Assembly: GCF_036227125.1 (NCBI RefSeq)
Contig: NZ_CP109435.1
Coordinates: forward strand, 6,448,001 to 6,512,000
Reading direction: 5' to 3'
DNA from: Streptomyces sp. NBC_01485
GTDB taxonomy: Bacteria; Actinomycetota; Actinomycetes; Streptomycetales; Streptomycetaceae
DNA length: 64,000 nucleotides
Shown: in pieces, positions 45,246 to 54,038 of the stretch
How the letters are laid out: the number at the start of each line of letters is the position of its first letter
Position numbering within the stretch: position 1 is the first letter of the stretch
Made by a program: the position numbers and the translations under genes
The notes under the pieces: model-generated
Databases searched by the model: none
The model's input: only the letters and a program-made list of their open reading frames with translations
What the model was told of the DNA's origin: nothing

Positions 45246-47729
45246 ATGGACCCGAACACCCGGGGACCCGAGGAGTACGGCCGGGACGGCCAGGAGGGCG
45301 ACGGCCACGCGCCGCGCCCGCGCCCGTCCAGGGACCCCCTCTCGCCCGACTTCGGCCAGCACACGCCGGCCCTGGCCCGCACGGTGCGGCTCGTCGCCGG
45401 CGCACACCTGCTCACCGTCAACCCGGTCGACGGCAGCGAGATAGAACTCCGCCCGCCCACCGAGCAGCCGGAACAGCCCGCGAAGCGCAGCCCCGAGCAG
45501 CGCGCCGAGGCCGACCGCGCCGCCCGGCCGCCCGCCCCCGCCGGACCCGCCCGGCCCGCGCAGCCGCTCCTGGGCCGCCAGGACGAACGCGAACAACTCG
45601 TCCGCTTCCTCGCCCGCGGCCGCTCCGTCCGCCTCACCGGCGCCCCCGGCTCCGGCCGCACCAGCCTCCTCGACCTCGTCGCCGAGGACTGCGAGGACCT
45701 CGCCCCCGACGGCGTCGTCCGCCTCAGCGGCCACGGCCGCACCACGGCCGACCTGCTGCAAGGGCTCTTCCACGCCGTCTACGACGCCCCCCGCCACCGC
45801 CCCGACGGCGACGACCTGCGCGCCTTCGTCCGGGAGATCGGCGCGGTCGTCGTCATCGACGACCTCGACCTCGGCGGCGCCGCCCTCGACGCGCTGCTGG
45901 ACGCGACGCCCGAGTGCGCGTTCCTCCTCGGCGCGAGTCCGGACACCCCGCCGCCCTCGGCGGACTCCGCCGTCGAGGAGGTCGTCCTCACCGGACTGGA
46001 CCGCGCGGGCGGCGTCGAGGTCATCGAGCGCGCCGTCGGCCGCGTCCTCACCGAGGAGGAGGCCAACTGGGCCGGCGACCTCTGGTTCGAGTCCGAGGGC
46101 CTGCCGCTGCGGTTCGTCCAGGCCGGCGCCCTGCTCTCGCAACGCGACCGGCTGCGGGCCGGCGCCGACGTGGTCGACGCCCTCGGCGTCTTCGAGGACG
46201 CCCGGCCGCTCGACTCCGTCGTCAGTGCCGGTGCGGGCGAGGCCGAGGAGATACCCCTCCCGTCGCTCGGTGAGGCCGCCGCGCCCGCGCCGCTGCTCGC
46301 CGCCCGCCTCAGCGGCTCCGCCCGCGCCACCCTGCGCTTCGCCGTCGCCCTCGGCGGCGAGATCCCGCACCAGGCCCACCTGCCCGCCCTGGTCGGCGAC
46401 ACCCACGCCGACGCCGCCCTCGGCGAACTGACCGCCTGCGGACTCGTCTCCCCGGTCGGCACCCGCTACCGGCTCGCCGCCGGAGTCCAGGCCCAGCTCG
46501 AGGCCGCCGGATACGCCGACGACGTCGAGGCCCGCGCCCACACCGCCGCCCGGCACTATGCCTGGTGGGCCGGACACCCCTCGGTCACCCCCGCGCGGGT
46601 CTGCGCGGAGGCCGACGCCGTGCTCGCCGCCCTCACCGTCGTCGTCCCCGCGACGACCCGGCCCGCGCAGGACGAGGAGAGCACGTCCGTCCAGCTCGCC
46701 CGCACCGCCGCGCCCGCGTTCGCCGCGGGCCTGCACTGGAGCGCCTGGGAGGCCGCCCTGTACGAGGGCGCCGAGGCCGCCCGGCTGGCCGGCGAGTCCG
46801 CCGACCGCGCCTACTTCCACCACGAGCTCGGCATCGTCGCCCTGTGCGCCGGCGAACTCGACCGGGCCCGCTCCGAGTTGGAGGCCTCCCTCGCCCTGCG
46901 CGGCGCCATCGCCGACAAGCGCGGCACCGTCGCCGGCCGCCGCGCCCTCGCCCTGGTCGCCGACGCCTCGGGCGACGTGCCGGGGCTGGCCGCGCTGACA
47001 GCCGGCGAGGAGGCGCCCGCCGCCCGCCGCGAGGAGCCGGCGTCCCCGCCGCGCGGCATCCAGGCCGCGCTGCCGACGTTCCCGCCGGACACCGAGACCG
47101 TCGTCGCCCACCGCCAACCCCCCGCCCCGCCGGCCCGTCACAGCCGCGGCGGCCTCAAGAACCTGGCCAAGCGCAACCTCGTCGCGGCCGGCGCGGGCGC
47201 GCTGCTCGTCGCCGTGCTCGGCACCGTCGTCACCCTCGGCGCGACCTCCGACAACCACCCCGACGACCCCTCCCGCCAGGTCGGCGTCACCCCCTCGGCC
47301 AGCCCCGGCGCGAGCGACGGCGGCCTGGACTCCGACACCCCGTCCGACGACAACGGCCCCACCGACACGGGCGTCGCGACCAGCAGACCGACGGACCCGG
47401 GCCCGGACGGCACGATGGGCACGTCGGACGATCCGACGCCCACGGGGGAGGCGCAGCCGTCGTCGGAGGCGAGCAGCTCGGAGGGGCCGGGGGGCGGGGA
47501 GTCGTCCGGTACGCCGACCGAGTCGTCGTCGCCGAGCCCGACCACGAAGCCCTCGACGTCGACGTCTCCGTCGGCAAGTCCGTCCGCGTCGGAGACCACG
47601 ACACCGCCGACCGAGACCACCGCCCCGCCCAGTGGAACCCCGTCCGCCACGATGTCGCACTCCATGTCGGCCACCAGCTCGACGTCCTCCAGCTCCTCCG
47701 CGTCCAGCTCGCCGGACCAGGTGATCTGA
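45246..47729 (+). CDS. Large membrane-anchored NTPase-like protein with altered P-loop
   Basis: 827 residues. The first 105 are variable, followed by PLLGRQDEREQLVRFL and a P-loop reading TGAPGSGRTSLLDLV, where the usual Lys is Arg138. A Walker B-like VVVIDDLDL (Asp205-206) follows, then helical TPR/STAND-like sequence to about residue 600. One membrane helix (about 648-668, AAGAGALLVAVLGTVVTLGA) leads to a 160-residue Ser/Thr/Pro tail predicted outside the cell, suggesting wall spanning or glycosylation. Topology is cytoplasmic NTPase plus external tail. Function unknown; it may be a signalling or scaffold protein. Confidence 0.85.
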   Translation: MDPNTRGPEEYGRDGQEGDGHAPRPRPSRDPLSPDFGQHTPALARTVRLVAGAHLLTVNPVDGSEIELRPPTEQPEQPAKRSPEQRAEADRAARPPAPAGPARPAQPLLGRQDEREQLVRFLARGRSVRLTGAPGSGRTSLLDLVAEDCEDLAPDGVVRLSGHGRTTADLLQGLFHAVYDAPRHRPDGDDLRAFVREIGAVVVIDDLDLGGAALDALLDATPECAFLLGASPDTPPPSADSAVEEVVLTGLDRAGGVEVIERAVGRVLTEEEANWAGDLWFESEGLPLRFVQAGALLSQRDRLRAGADVVDALGVFEDARPLDSVVSAGAGEAEEIPLPSLGEAAAPAPLLAARLSGSARATLRFAVALGGEIPHQAHLPALVGDTHADAALGELTACGLVSPVGTRYRLAAGVQAQLEAAGYADDVEARAHTAARHYAWWAGHPSVTPARVCAEADAVLAALTVVVPATTRPAQDEESTSVQLARTAAPAFAAGLHWSAWEAALYEGAEAARLAGESADRAYFHHELGIVALCAGELDRARSELEASLALRGAIADKRGTVAGRRALALVADASGDVPGLAALTAGEEAPAARREEPASPPRGIQAALPTFPPDTETVVAHRQPPAPPARHSRGGLKNLAKRNLVAAGAGALLVAVLGTVVTLGATSDNHPDDPSRQVGVTPSASPGASDGGLDSDTPSDDNGPTDTGVATSRPTDPGPDGTMGTSDDPTPTGEAQPSSEASSSEGPGGGESSGTPTESSSPSPTTKPSTSTSPSASPSASETTTPPTETTAPPSGTPSATMSHSMSATSSTSSSSSASSSPDQVI

Positions 47730-47741
47730 GCCCCGGGCGCA

Positions 47742-47784
47742 CGAGAAGGGCCGGGTTCCCGTGTACGGAACCCGGCCCTTCTCG
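47742..47784. terminator. Bidirectional terminator between the NTPase-like gene and nucS
   Basis: Perfect 18-bp stem (47742-47759 with 47767-47784), CGTGTAC loop, located 12 bp after the plus-strand stop codon. Confidence 0.92.
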
Positions 47785-47789
47785 TCGTG

Positions 47790-47819
47790 GCCGTAGCCGT
47801 AGCCGTAGCCGAAGCCGAA
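47790..47819. repeat. Hexanucleotide tandem repeat beside nucS
   Basis: Five GCCGTA/GCCGAA hexamers in a row between the terminator and the nucS stop codon. They lie outside coding sequence. Confidence 0.85.
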
Positions 47820-47820
47820 C

Positions 47821-48492
47821 TCAGAACAGCCGCAGCTTGTCGTCCTCGATGCCGCGCATCGCGTTGTAGTCCAGGACCTGGCAGCCGATGCCGCGGTCCG
47901 TGGCGAGGACGCGGGCCTGGGGCTTGATCTCCTGCGCGGCGAAGACACCCCGCACCGGCGCCAGATGGGGATCGCGGTTCAACAGCTCGAGGTAGCGCGT
48001 GAGTTGCTCGACCCCGTCGATCTCGCCGCGCCGCTTGATCTCCACCGCGACCGTCTGGCCGTCCGCGTCCCGGCACAGGATGTCGACCGGGCCGATGGCG
48101 GTCATGTACTCGCGGCGGATGAGGGTGTAGCCGTCGCCGAGGGTCTCGATGCGGTCCGCGAGCAGTTCCTGAAGGTGTGCTTCCACGCCGTCCTTGATCA
48201 GACCGGGGTCGACACCGAGTTCGTGCGACGAATCGTGGAGGATCTCCTCCATCGTGATGATCAGCTTTTCGCCGCCTTTGTTGACGACGGTCCAGACGCC
48301 TTCCTCGTCGCCCGCGCCCTCCTTCAGCGTGCAGGGCGGCGACATCCAGTTCAGGGGCTTGTAGGCCCGGTCGTCCGCATGGATCGAGACGCTGCCGTCC
48401 GCCTTCACCAGGATGAGACGGGGGGCGGAGGGCAGGTGGGCGGTGAGCCGGCCGGCGTAGTCCACGGAGCACCGGGCGATGACGAGACGCAT
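47821..48492 (-). CDS. nucS: Endonuclease NucS (EndoMS), mismatch repair
   Basis: 223 residues. In actinobacteria without MutS/MutL, NucS cuts both strands at mismatches. The N-terminal dimer/DNA-binding domain (VDYAGRLTAHLPSAPRLILVKADGS, KPLNWM) precedes a RecB-like nuclease with Asp in GPVDILCRD and the E-x-K of VAVEIKRRGEIDGVEQL. The protein ends in DDKLRLF, a beta-clamp-binding tail. ATG at 48492 fits the family start. It converges with the NTPase-like gene. Confidence 0.96.
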   Translation of the reverse strand: MRLVIARCSVDYAGRLTAHLPSAPRLILVKADGSVSIHADDRAYKPLNWMSPPCTLKEGAGDEEGVWTVVNKGGEKLIITMEEILHDSSHELGVDPGLIKDGVEAHLQELLADRIETLGDGYTLIRREYMTAIGPVDILCRDADGQTVAVEIKRRGEIDGVEQLTRYLELLNRDPHLAPVRGVFAAQEIKPQARVLATDRGIGCQVLDYNAMRGIEDDKLRLF

Positions 48493-48802
48493 GGGGCGCA
48501 ACGCTATCGGACGCTGCACGCGACACACGATTCGCCCGCCCGTCTCCCGCTGCCACCGTCAACCGGGGCCCCTTCGGTCCCGCCCCTTTTGATCTGGAAA
48601 ACGATCGTTCGACAGTGGCCGATTGTGTGCCTACTTGGGGCTTTCTATGTACCCAATCTCCTGGTGCGGTCACCGTCCGTTGCCTACCGTAGTGAACGGG
48701 AGGTCGCGATGCGTGTACTCAGCGTGTGCGGTATTTCGACATGCGAACTCCCTTTCCCTGTCCGGCAACCCCTGTTGTTGCGGGGGTGCGAGAGGAGTAC
48801 CC
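48493..48802. promoter_or_regulatory. Divergent control region nucS / conserved small protein
   Basis: 310 bp without a clear gene. It is AT-richer than its surroundings. TTGCCTACCGTAGTG near 48678 looks like part of a promoter for the plus-strand gene. The 5' untranslated part then would be about 110 bases. Confidence 0.4.
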
Positions 48803-49195
48803 ATGTCGCTCGACGTCTCACCGGCCCTACTCGAACAGGCCGAGCGAGGCGAGGTCGACGAAGCAGAATTCGTCGACTGCGTCCGGACCTCCCTGCCCTA
48901 CGCGTGGGAGATGGTCAGCTCTCTGGTGGCCCAGCTGAAGGTGGACGGCGGAGACTTCGCCGACAACCAGACGCCCCCGCCGGACGAGCAGGCACGCGGG
49001 CAGTTGCTGCGCGCGCTCGCGAGTGACGCGATACGCGGCGCGCTGCAGCGGCACTTCGGTGTACGGCTGGCCTTCCAGAACTGCCACCGCGTGGCGGTGT
49101 TCCCGCTGAACGAGGCAGTCGACGAGAAGCTGGCCCGCTTCACCTCGGTCCGCAGCCAGGTGCTGAACCAGTCCCCCGAGTTCCGGGACTGCTGA
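48803..49195 (+). CDS. Conserved actinobacterial protein of unknown function
   Basis: 130 residues, soluble, mostly helical and acidic at the N-terminus (SPALLEQAERGEVDEAEFVDCVRTSLPYAWEMVSSL); a middle part TPPPDEQARGQLLRALASDAIRGALQRHFGVRLAFQNCHRVAVFPL and a short tail. I know similar proteins at this place in other Streptomyces, next to nucS, but no function. ATG at 48803 follows GAGAGGAG by 5 bases. Confidence 0.8.
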   Translation: MSLDVSPALLEQAERGEVDEAEFVDCVRTSLPYAWEMVSSLVAQLKVDGGDFADNQTPPPDEQARGQLLRALASDAIRGALQRHFGVRLAFQNCHRVAVFPLNEAVDEKLARFTSVRSQVLNQSPEFRDC

Positions 49196-49286
49196 GGCAC
49201 CCGTGTGAGCCTGATGCCTGCCGTTCCTGACGTGGGGGAGGTGCCATCAGTACGGGAGCGGCAGGCTTCGTGGTCGGCTGGGCTGT

Positions 49287-50315
49287 TCACCGGAGGTGGG
49301 GGAGCACCTCCGAGCCCAGCCGTCGTACGTTCTCCTCGGTGGCGGCCAGATCACCGGAGCCCTCGACGAGCAGGGCGAAGCGCGAGATGCCGGTGCGCTC
49401 GCTGGTCGCCGCGAGGCGGTCGACGCACAGTCGCGGGGTGCCCACCGGATGCAGCCCGCAGAGCAGTTCGGTGTACGCCACCGGGTCCCGCATGCCGCGG
49501 GCCCGGCCGTCCACCGTCACATGGGCGTCGAGGCCCTGCCGCAGCCAGCCCGGCATCGCCTTCACCAGCGTCTCCACCGCGTCCGTCCGCCGGTCCGCGA
49601 TCTGGCAGACGCCCGCCGAGACATGTGCCGCGTCCCGGATCTCGTCCCCGGGCCGCCCGGCGGCGCGCGCGTGCTGCCGCCACTGGGCGACCATCTCGGC
49701 CTTCTCCTCGTCGCCGACGTGCATGCCGAGGAGCATCGGCAGTCCGCGCTCGGCGGCCAGCCGCACGCTCGCCGGCGAGGTGCACGCGACGACGACCTCC
49801 GGACCCGACCCGTCCGTCAACGCCTCCGACGGCCTTGGTACGACGGCGACTTCACGGAACCGGAAGCGCTCGCCGGTCGCCTCCACCGAGGGTTCGCGCA
49901 GCCAGCGCACCAGCAGATCGAGTGATTCCGGGAACCCCTGCTCGTACGCCTCCAGGCCCGCGCCGAACACCTCCAGGTCGACCCACGGCCCGCCGCGCCC
50001 CACGCCCAGCGAGAAGCGGCCGCCGCTCGTCAGGTGCAGCAGCGCGGCCTGTTCGCCGAGGGCGACGGGGTGGACGGTGGGCAGCACGCTGACCGCCGTG
50101 CCGACCCGGATACGCCGGGTGCGGCCCAGCAGCAGCGCGGCGAGCGTGACCGCCGACGGGCAGGTGCCGTAGGGCACGAAGTGGTGCTCGGCCAGCCAGA
50201 CCGAGTCGAGACCCGCCTCCTCGGCCACCTCGGCCGAGCGGACCGCGCGGTGCAGCGCCTCCCCCTGACCCTGGCCGGGGAACTGGGCCCCCAACACGAA
50301 ACTTCCAACGCGCAT
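49287..50315 (-). CDS. LLM-class (luciferase-like) flavin or F420 oxidoreductase
   Basis: 342 residues, TIM-barrel of the bacterial luciferase family. Seen: AEVAEEAGLDSVWLAEHHFVPYG, LGRTRRIRVGTAVSVLP, LALLHLTSGGRFSLGVGRGGP, and a CTSPASVRLAAERGLPMLLG strand. Members use FMNH2 or F420; the substrate cannot be deduced. ATG at 50315 fits the family. It stands alone on its strand. Confidence 0.88.
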   Translation of the reverse strand: MRVGSFVLGAQFPGQGQGEALHRAVRSAEVAEEAGLDSVWLAEHHFVPYGTCPSAVTLAALLLGRTRRIRVGTAVSVLPTVHPVALGEQAALLHLTSGGRFSLGVGRGGPWVDLEVFGAGLEAYEQGFPESLDLLVRWLREPSVEATGERFRFREVAVVPRPSEALTDGSGPEVVVACTSPASVRLAAERGLPMLLGMHVGDEEKAEMVAQWRQHARAAGRPGDEIRDAAHVSAGVCQIADRRTDAVETLVKAMPGWLRQGLDAHVTVDGRARGMRDPVAYTELLCGLHPVGTPRLCVDRLAATSERTGISRFALLVEGSGDLAATEENVRRLGSEVLPHLR

Positions 50316-50537
50316 GGACTTTCCCGCTTCCTTGGCTCCGACGCGGAGCTCCCCCACCCGGCATAACCGTCTGACACGTGCCGAGGACACGGCCTGGCGG
50401 AGAGATTTGCGGATTGTCTGCAGAATGCGTCGTCCGGGAGGGGGACTTGTCCGGTTCGCTGCCCTACGGGTACCCGGGCGCGCGCCGCGTAGGCTGGACG
50501 CCAAACCTGCTCCCTGTATAGCCCCGTGAGGTGTCCT

Positions 50538-50870
50538 GTGTCCCCGCGTCGCAACCGACCCAAGGGTGAGGGCTCGTCCGGCCGCAGTGCCGAGGACGAC
50601 CGCGAGAGCCGCTACGGCGGCTGGCAGTCCGCGGAGAGCTGGCAGGGCGAGCGGTGGAGCGTACGGCATGTGGCCGGGGCGAGTGCCCAGGGCAAGTCGT
50701 ACCGGTGCCCCGGCTGCGACCAGTTGATCCCCGACGGCGTCCCGCACGTCGTCGCCTGGCCCGAGCACGCGGGGGTCGACGACCGCCGCCACTGGCACAA
50801 GGCGTGCTGGAACGCGCGGGACCGCCGCACCCCGGGGATGCAGCGGTCCCGTAACGCGCCGAAGTTCTAG
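50538..50870 (+). CDS. Small zinc-ribbon-like protein
   Basis: 110 residues. A basic N-terminal half (RRNRPKGEGSSGRSAEDDRESRYGG) and a compact motif CPGCDQLIPDGVPHVVAWP...HWHKACW: Cys-x2-Cys and later His-x3-Cys suggest a zinc site. Other Streptomyces proteins like this are often labelled ATP/GTP-binding, for which I see no motif. GTG at 50538 with GAGG 6 bases upstream. Confidence 0.75.
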   Translation: MSPRRNRPKGEGSSGRSAEDDRESRYGGWQSAESWQGERWSVRHVAGASAQGKSYRCPGCDQLIPDGVPHVVAWPEHAGVDDRRHWHKACWNARDRRTPGMQRSRNAPKF

Positions 50871-50905
50871 GAGCCCGGCGGGACTTCCGGAAGATCACCG
50901 GAAGG

Positions 50906-51787
50906 TCACACGTCCCGCTTCTCCAGCAGGGCGAAGGCACTGCCGAGAGCGACGGCCGTGACGCCCAGCGCGATCCACAGCGGGTCCCAGCCGGAGGGGC
51001 CGCTGTCGCTGAGCGAGGTCGAGTAGAAGACGCTCAACTGGTTCGGGATCGAGTACTCGAACAGGGCCTGGCGCAGGCTCACCAGGGACGACGAGAACAT
51101 GAAGATCGCGACGACCAGCGGGGCCAGCAGGAGGCCGATCATGACGGTGATGGCCCCGGCCGAGTGCCGCACGACCGAGCCGACGGCCAGCGAGACCAGG
51201 CCGAGCAGCGCGACGTAGAGGGACACGCCGAGGGTGGCCCTCAGCCACTCCTGGCCGGTCGGCTGCCGGGCCTCGCTCAACATCGCCACGTGCACGATCG
51301 CGACGAAGCCGGACGACACGAACGTCACGACGAACGCGACGGCGAAGAACACGACCGCCTTCGCGGCGAGGACCCGGCCGCGCGACGGGCAGGCCACCAT
51401 GGTGGTCCGGATCATGCCGGTGCCGTACTCCGAGGCGGTGGTCAGCACGCCGAGCGTGATGACGCACATGGTGCCCAGGAGCACGCCGTAGAAGCCGAAG
51501 GACAGCGCGGTCTCGTCCGAGAGGTCGGCCTCGGTGGCGCTCGCGGACACCACCGCTCCGGCCAGCAGCCCGATGCCGACGACGAGCAGCAGGAACACGC
51601 CCAGCGTCCACATCGTGGAACGCACCGACCGGATCTTCGTCCACTCCGAGGCGATGGCGTGCCCGAGGTGCGTGCGAACGATCGGGATCGGCGAGGTGTA
51701 GGCGGGCCCGGGTCCGCCGTACGAGGGACCGGGCGCCCCCTGCCAGGCGGGCGCGGCCTGCGGCGACGGCTGCTGCGGGGTGCTCAT
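50906..51787 (-). CDS. ABC transporter permease (ABC-2 type)
   Basis: 293 residues. A cytoplasmic Pro/Gln-rich N-terminus, then IASEWTKIRSVRSTMWTL, a standard opening of these permeases, and six membrane helices, ending FALLEKRDV. Its ATG overlaps the stop of the ATPase gene by 4 bases (ATGA), so the two form one exporter. Substrate unknown. It is homologous to the broken permease at 53266. Confidence 0.93.
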   Translation of the reverse strand: MSTPQQPSPQAAPAWQGAPGPSYGGPGPAYTSPIPIVRTHLGHAIASEWTKIRSVRSTMWTLGVFLLLVVGIGLLAGAVVSASATEADLSDETALSFGFYGVLLGTMCVITLGVLTTASEYGTGMIRTTMVACPSRGRVLAAKAVVFFAVAFVVTFVSSGFVAIVHVAMLSEARQPTGQEWLRATLGVSLYVALLGLVSLAVGSVVRHSAGAITVMIGLLLAPLVVAIFMFSSSLVSLRQALFEYSIPNQLSVFYSTSLSDSGPSGWDPLWIALGVTAVALGSAFALLEKRDV

Positions 51788-53121
51788 CGGGCGTCCTCGG
51801 ACTTGGTCGGGGCGGGGGCCTGCGCGGGGGCGGCGGGTGCTTTGTCCGGCGACGGGGCGGGAGCGGCTGCTGCCGGGGCTGCCGGACCAGTGCCCGCCGC
51901 GGGCTGCGCCTGGGCCTGTGGTGCCGACGCCGCCGCCGGGGTCTGGCTCGCGGCCTGTGCCGGGGCCGTCGGCTGCGCCGGGGCCTGTCCGGGCGTCTGG
52001 GCGTACGGGTTGGGGTCGGCCGGGGCCGGAGGCGGGGTGGGGGCGCCCGGGGCGGCGTAGGCCCCGTAGGGGGCCGTCGGGGGTGCGTAGCCCTGCTGCT
52101 GCGGGGGCGGTGGGGCGTACCAGCCGGGCTGGCCCTGGCCCGGGACCGGCATCGGAGGCGCCAGGCCGGGCGGCGGCTCCTGCTGGAGGCCGGTCTTCTG
52201 GTCGATGGTCGACCGGTAGTCGACGGCGCCCTGCGTCATCCGCATGTACGCCTCCTCCAGCGAGGCCTGGTGCGGCGACAGCTCCCACAGCCGTACGTCG
52301 GAGTCGTGCGCGATGTCGCTGATGCGGGGGAGGGGCAGGCCGGTCACGCGCAGCCCGCCGTCCTGCTCGGGCAGCACATGGCCGCCCGCCTCGGTGAGGG
52401 CCGAGGCCAGCTTCTCGCGCAGGTGCGGTTCGGTGTGCGGGGTGCGGACGCGCGCGAAGTCGGCGGAGTTGGCCGAGATGAAGTCCTTCACGCTCATGTC
52501 GGACAGGAGCTGCCCGCGCCCGATGACGATCAGGTGGTCGGCGGTCAGCGCCATCTCGCTCATCAGGTGGGACGAGACGAAGACCGTACGGCCCTCCGCG
52601 GCGAGCGACTTCATCAGGTTGCGCACCCAGAGGATGCCCTCGGGGTCGAGGCCGTTGACCGGCTCGTCGAAGAGCAGCACCTGGGGGTCGCCGAGCAGCG
52701 CGGCGGCGATGCCGAGCCGCTGGCCCATGCCCAGGGAGAAACCCTTGGAGCGTTTTCTGGCCACATCCTGGAGGCCGACGACGCCGAGCACCTCGTCCAC
52801 CCGCCGGGCCGGGATGCCGGACAGCTGGGCCAGGCAGAGCAGGTGGTTGCGGGCGTGCCGGCCGCCGTGCACGGCCTTGGCGTCCAGCAGGGCGCCCACC
52901 TGGCGGGCGGCGTTCGGCAGCCTGCGGTACGGGTAGCCGCCGATCGTCACCGTCCCCGCGCTGGGGTTGTCCAGGCCGAGGATCATCCGCATGGTCGTCG
53001 ACTTGCCCGAGCCGTTGGGCCCGAGGAAGCCGGTGACGGCGCCCGGCCGTACCTGGAAGGAAAGGTTGTACACAGCGGTCTTGTCGCCGTACCGCTTGGT
53101 CAGGCCGACAGCCTCGATCAT
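51784..53121 (-). CDS. ABC transporter ATPase with Pro/Ala/Gln-rich tail
   Basis: 445 residues. Residues 1-310 are a standard ATPase: Walker A GPNGSGKSTT, signature FSLGMGQRLGIA (LSGGQ equivalent), Walker B QVLLFDEPVNGLDP, and the switch His in VSSHLMSEM. The remaining 135 residues are low-complexity Pro/Ala/Gln/Gly (PAQPTAPAQAASQTPAAAS), unlike the sister gene. ATG at 53121 starts the family homology; a GTG at 53130 is possible. Confidence 0.94.
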   Translation of the reverse strand: MIEAVGLTKRYGDKTAVYNLSFQVRPGAVTGFLGPNGSGKSTTMRMILGLDNPSAGTVTIGGYPYRRLPNAARQVGALLDAKAVHGGRHARNHLLCLAQLSGIPARRVDEVLGVVGLQDVARKRSKGFSLGMGQRLGIAAALLGDPQVLLFDEPVNGLDPEGILWVRNLMKSLAAEGRTVFVSSHLMSEMALTADHLIVIGRGQLLSDMSVKDFISANSADFARVRTPHTEPHLREKLASALTEAGGHVLPEQDGGLRVTGLPLPRISDIAHDSDVRLWELSPHQASLEEAYMRMTQGAVDYRSTIDQKTGLQQEPPPGLAPPMPVPGQGQPGWYAPPPPQQQGYAPPTAPYGAYAAPGAPTPPPAPADPNPYAQTPGQAPAQPTAPAQAASQTPAAASAPQAQAQPAAGTGPAAPAAAAPAPSPDKAPAAPAQAPAPTKSEDAR

Positions 53122-53265
53122 GCTCCGCACCCATCGAAAGGTTCAGGACAGCGGGGCACACGCCCCCGTAAGGGTTAGGAGGATATCGGGGCGCTGACGG
53201 TTCCGCTCAAATCAAAGCAAAGCCTCAAGCATCACGCGCCGTGTCTGTCCGCGCCGCGCGTTCCC

Positions 53266-54036
53266 TCACGCGTCGCGTTCCTTCAGCAGGACGTAGCCGC
53301 CCGCGAGCGCGGCGACCACCCACAGCGCCATGATGGCGAGCCCGCCCCAGGGCCCGTACGGGGTGTCGTCGTCGATCGGAGTGACCACCTGCATGATCCT
53401 GCTGCCGGCCTGGTCGGGCAGGTAGCGGCCGATCTTCTTCGTCGCGGAGACGTTGCCGAGGATGTTGGAGATCAGGAAGAAGAACGGCATCAGGATGCCC
53501 AGCGACAGCATCGGCGAGCGCAGCATCGTGGCCATGCCCATCGAGAACACGGCGATGAGGGTCATGTACAGGCCACCACCGACGACCGCCCGCAGGACCC
53601 CGCTGTCCCCGATCGACGCCCGGTGGGAGCCGAGCATGGCCTGCCCGAGGAAGAACGTGACGAAGCTGGTGACGAGCCCCACGGCGAGACAGAGCCCGGC
53701 GGCCACCGCGATCTTGCTGAACAGGAAGGTGCCGCGCTGCGGTACGGCGGCCAGCGAGGTGCGGATCATGCCGGTGCTGTACTCGTTCGACACCACCAGC
53801 ACCCCGAACACGATCATCGCGAGCTGGCCGAGGGTCATCCCGGCGAAGCTGATGAACGTGGGGTCGAAGGAGAGCTGGTCGCCCCGGCTCATGTTGTCGA
53901 ACTCGTGCCTCGACAGCGCCTAGATCAGCATGCCGAGGGCGATGGTGACGACCACGGCGAGGGACAGCGTCCACATGGTGGATGCCACCGACCGGATCTT
54001 GGTCCACTCGGACCGGATGACCTGGGTCGCCGCCAT
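53266..54036 (-). pseudogene. ABC transporter permease interrupted by an in-frame TAG
   Basis: The gene starts at ATG 54036, two bases after the ATPase stop, with GAGGAG ahead. After 38 codons (IRSEWTKIRSVASTMWTL...ALGMLI) an amber codon occurs at 53922-53920; the same frame continues ALSRHEFDNMSRGDQLSFDP to a normal end (LLKERDA). In related permeases I expect Ser at this site, so a TCG-to-TAG change is likely. Translation could restart at Met 53892, giving 208 residues without the first helix. The exporter is probably non-functional. Confidence 0.88.
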
Positions 54037-54038
54037 CG

